Assembly (NCBI GenBank): GCA_934444895.1
Contig: CAKSDA010000078.1
Coordinates: 1 to 7,462, forward strand
Reading direction: 5' to 3'
From: an uncultured Eubacteriales bacterium
Lineage (GTDB): Bacteria; Bacillota; Clostridia; Oscillospirales; Acutalibacteraceae
DNA: 7,462 nucleotides
Positions 5,702 to 7,462 of this stretch are shown here, one piece after another (positions within the stretch are counted from its first letter, which is position 1; every line of letters starts with the position of its first letter). The notes beneath the pieces were generated by a model. That model made no database searches. It saw nothing but the letters and a program-made list of their open reading frames with translations, and had not been told where the DNA came from. Made by a program: the position numbers and the translations under genes.

Positions 5702-6362
5702 TTTTAACCCTTTCACACTGCCTGCTAAAAATTCCGGGATTATCCGAAATTTTCACATCGTCATTCAGATTTTTTACAATAACTCCGTTTGTACATTCAT
5801 ATTCAACCGAAACATATTTCTTTTTTGCCCAACCGTCATCAATTAAATATACATAATACTGTGCATTATTATCCTGTGCCAATGCGCTGTAAGGAACTAT
5901 TTTGGCTTTTTTAATACTGTCATATATGATATCCGCAGAAAGCGTATAACCTGTTTTTAAAAGATCGTTTTCATAATCATCAATTTGAACAAATGCGTCT
6001 ACTACAGTTGTTTTCATATTTGAATATACTGTCTTGTATGCACTGTCGGAGATATGAATAAGTTTGCCATAAAGAACTTTATCCCCCAAAGCATTACATT
6101 TTATTATTACTTTTTGCCCGGTTTTTACAAGATAAATATCATTTTCGTTTATTTGAATTTTAGCGACATATTTGCCGGATATATCAGTAAAATTATTCGT
6201 GTCTATTTCTCCCCTACAGTTCACTGTTTTATAGACATCTTCTTCAAGTATGCTTGTTGTATTGCAAACTTTTGCAGAGGAATATACAAAATTCGGAATG
6301 TTATATGAAAGAATAAGCATTACAAATGTGCTAAGAAACAAAAACAGATATTTTTTCAACAA
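5688..6362 (-). CDS. Minimal membrane-fusion (HlyD/MacA-like) adaptor protein
   Basis: A 224-residue extracytoplasmic adaptor for the neighbouring permease. An N-terminal membrane anchor or signal (about 4-25, YLFLFLSTFVMLILSYNI) is followed by a beta-barrel-like domain (about 65-140; KIQINENDIYLVKTGQKVIIKC, then GKLIHISDSAYKT and a VDAFVQID strand) and a membrane-proximal domain (about 140-205; LKTGYTLSADIIYDSIKKAKIVPYSALAQD, then YVYLIDDGWAKKKYVSVEY). The biotinyl-lipoyl halves and the alpha-helical hairpin of typical 350-400 residue adaptors are not evident. The start is TTG at 6362, with AGGAGG 5 bases upstream on the minus strand; a second in-frame TTG at 6359 has 8-base spacing and is equally plausible. 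The ribosome binding site lies inside a terminator-like hairpin. The YknX/MacA-like call rests on domain pattern, not on a signature motif. Confidence 0.8.
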   Translation of the reverse strand: MLKKYLFLFLSTFVMLILSYNIPNFVYSSAKVCNTTSILEEDVYKTVNCRGEIDTNNFTDISGKYVAKIQINENDIYLVKTGQKVIIKCNALGDKVLYGKLIHISDSAYKTVYSNMKTTVVDAFVQIDDYENDLLKTGYTLSADIIYDSIKKAKIVPYSALAQDNNAQYYVYLIDDGWAKKKYVSVEYECTNGVIVKNLNDDVKISDNPGIFSRQCERVKNETD

Positions 6363-6399
6363 AAAGACCTCCTGACAAAACTATTGTTTGACAGGAGGT
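6361..6399 (-). terminator. Terminator-like hairpin containing the adaptor gene's ribosome binding site
   Basis: Read on the minus strand, ACCTCCTG (6399-6392) pairs perfectly with CAGGAGGT (6374-6367). After one mismatch, four more pairs (CAAA with TTTG) close a 7-base loop. The stem is followed by C and a run of five T residues (6365-6361). This is intrinsic-terminator geometry about 20 bases past the exonuclease stop codon. The 3' arm is also the AGGAGGT Shine-Dalgarno of the adaptor gene, whose TTG start overlaps the end of the T-run. It may therefore end upstream transcription, hide the ribosome binding site, or both. Confidence 0.6.
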
Positions 6400-6418
6400 T
6401 TGGATTATTAGCAAAATT

Positions 6419-7312
6419 TTATTTTTGAGGAATTAAATTATCGGACTTATTAACCGCTTGATTTTTTGAGGATATAAGTGTTCTTCTTTTGATAACAGTA
6501 TGATCATAATATCTTTTAAAACTTACATACCCGGTAAAACGGACGGAACACTTTTTGCAATTAAAAATTGCAGAAAACCATGGCGTTTTAAAACGATATT
6601 TGGTTATTCTGGAAGTCTTTCCGCCACACTTGGGACAAGCAAAAGAAAAATCCTTTTTGTTAATTAAATCCGAATCTATTTCTTTTATATAATAAGGCTT
6701 AAAATGGAGCTTTTTGAAAAATTCTTCGTTATCGGTATCAGTTATAAACTTTTCAAAATCATTCTGATTATAACAAAGCTTAAGTATTGCACCTGCAATT
6801 TTGCTGTCATCAAGCGCATTATGAAGATTTAATTTTTCAATATCAATGTTAAGCAGAGCTGCGGCATTGCTTAAAGATATTTGATTTTTTTGAGGATTTC
6901 CTTGCTTTGAAAGTTCAAACTGGGTATATTTTTGTAGATCAACATACTTACCTAAAGAAGAGTTCTCGCCTTCTCCGGTAAACAGCAGACAGTTGTCATA
7001 AAGGGTGTAAATATCGGAATCACTCCATGTCAGGGTGATTGCGTTTTTGCCTGCCCATGATTTATATTTTTTAAGTGCGTCGGCAAAAGGTATGCCGCTT
7101 TGCATTTGCTCGTTTGTAATACCGGTGAGATTTTTAAAGCGCCCGCTCAGGCGTTTTGTAACTGAAGATTTTACCATACAATTAAACCTGTCAATTTCGC
7201 TGAAATTATCATCAAGCTTTACGGCTCCGAATTCAACAATTTCATTTATAAATTTCCCGGTTTTCTTGTAAAATGTATTATCCCATTCAAGATCCAATAA
7301 AATATATGTCAT
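6419..7312 (-). CDS. DEDDh 3'-5' exonuclease with C-terminal zinc ribbon
   Basis: A 297-residue exonuclease of the DnaQ-like DEDDh superfamily, related to the KapD/ERI-1-type clostridial enzymes; substrate (RNA or DNA) is not known. Exo I is LLDLEW with Asp7 and Glu9, exo II is TWSDSDIYTL with Asp98 or Asp100, and exo III is HNALDDSKIAG with His164 and Asp169, so the two-metal catalytic set is complete. The exonuclease domain covers about 1-185. A C-terminal zinc ribbon follows, CPKCGG (Cys226, Cys229) and CKKC (Cys252, Cys255), then a basic tail likely to contact nucleic acid. ATG 7312 has AAGG 8 bases upstream. It begins 3 bases after the typA stop codon, indicating one transcript and coupled translation, which hints at an RNA-related role near translation. 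The link is inference from position. Confidence 0.88.
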   Translation of the reverse strand: MTYILLDLEWDNTFYKKTGKFINEIVEFGAVKLDDNFSEIDRFNCMVKSSVTKRLSGRFKNLTGITNEQMQSGIPFADALKKYKSWAGKNAITLTWSDSDIYTLYDNCLLFTGEGENSSLGKYVDLQKYTQFELSKQGNPQKNQISLSNAAALLNIDIEKLNLHNALDDSKIAGAILKLCYNQNDFEKFITDTDNEEFFKKLHFKPYYIKEIDSDLINKKDFSFACPKCGGKTSRITKYRFKTPWFSAIFNCKKCSVRFTGYVSFKRYYDHTVIKRRTLISSKNQAVNKSDNLIPQK

Positions 7313-7315
7313 AGA

Positions 7316-7462
7316 TTAAGCCTTGTTTTTTGCCTCATTTTTCATACGCAATTCCTTGCTTAAAATTCTTTTTCTAAGACGAATTGAGGTAGGAGTTACC
7401 TCGACAAGTTCGTCATTTTTAATAAATTCAAGCGATTGCTCAAGACTGAGCACTGTATGAGG
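7316..7462 (-). CDS. typA: TypA/BipA ribosome-associated GTPase, C-terminal end only
   Basis: The last 48 codons of a gene that enters from the right edge, ending in TAA at 7318-7316. TypA/BipA is a translational GTPase of the EF-G family that binds the ribosome and supports assembly and stress responses. The visible tail LSLEQSLEFIKNDELVEVTPTSIRLRKRIL matches the family's near-invariant C-terminal domain, which contacts the ribosome. It is followed by a basic tail of variable sequence. The GTPase domains lie outside the window. The exonuclease gene follows after 3 bases, so the two form an operon. Confidence 0.95.
   Translation of the reverse strand, partial: PHTVLSLEQSLEFIKNDELVEVTPTSIRLRKRILSKELRMKNEAKNKA

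Noticed and set aside
5702..5716. GTG at 5716 as start of the permease gene
   Set aside because: Its ribosome binding site is weak, whereas ATG 5701 has AAAGGG 6 bases upstream.
5172..5846. Plus-strand 224-codon open frame antisense to the permease and adaptor genes
   Set aside because: It is the complement of two well-supported genes; its hydrophobic, Phe/Ser/Ile-rich product is what antisense reading of AT-rich coding DNA gives.

Overview
The window looks like a piece of chromosome from a low-GC, endospore-forming member of the Clostridia (Bacillota). The evidence is a full-length Spo0A with its typical DNA-binding helix, AT-rich intergenic DNA, strong AGGAGG-type ribosome binding sites and frequent TTG starts. 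I cannot name the genus from sequence alone. I see no insertion sequence, CRISPR array, tRNA or rRNA.

Left half, plus strand: the C-terminal two thirds of tsf (elongation factor Ts) closed by a clean intrinsic terminator; a small YczE/YitT-like integral membrane protein (DUF6198-like); a 337-base intergenic region with a perfect Spo0A box and a strong SigA-type promoter; then spo0A. spo0A converges on a tyrosine recombinase gene (XerC/XerD-like), and the two share one long hairpin that can terminate transcription in both directions.

Right half, minus strand: reading leftward, the last 48 codons of typA/bipA (ribosome-associated GTPase) are followed after 3 bases by a DEDDh 3'-5' exonuclease with a C-terminal zinc ribbon. 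Next come a very short membrane-fusion (adaptor) protein and an overlapping MacB/FtsX-type ABC permease, with no ATPase gene in the window. Between this cluster and the recombinase lies about 1 kb of extremely AT-rich DNA without a credible gene but with several perfect or near-perfect inverted repeats.

The most interesting points are non-coding. (1) A perfect 20-bp palindrome upstream of the recombinase matches the clostridial Rex (NADH/NAD+ sensor) operator pattern TTGTTAA-N4-TTAACAA. (2) A terminator-like hairpin before the adaptor gene has a 3' arm that is that gene's Shine-Dalgarno sequence, with a U-run leading into its TTG start. (3) The adaptor/permease pair is minimal and lacks an ATPase. 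(4) The AT-rich region holds stacked inverted repeats and helically phased TAGATAA repeats. None of these proves a new system; each is testable.
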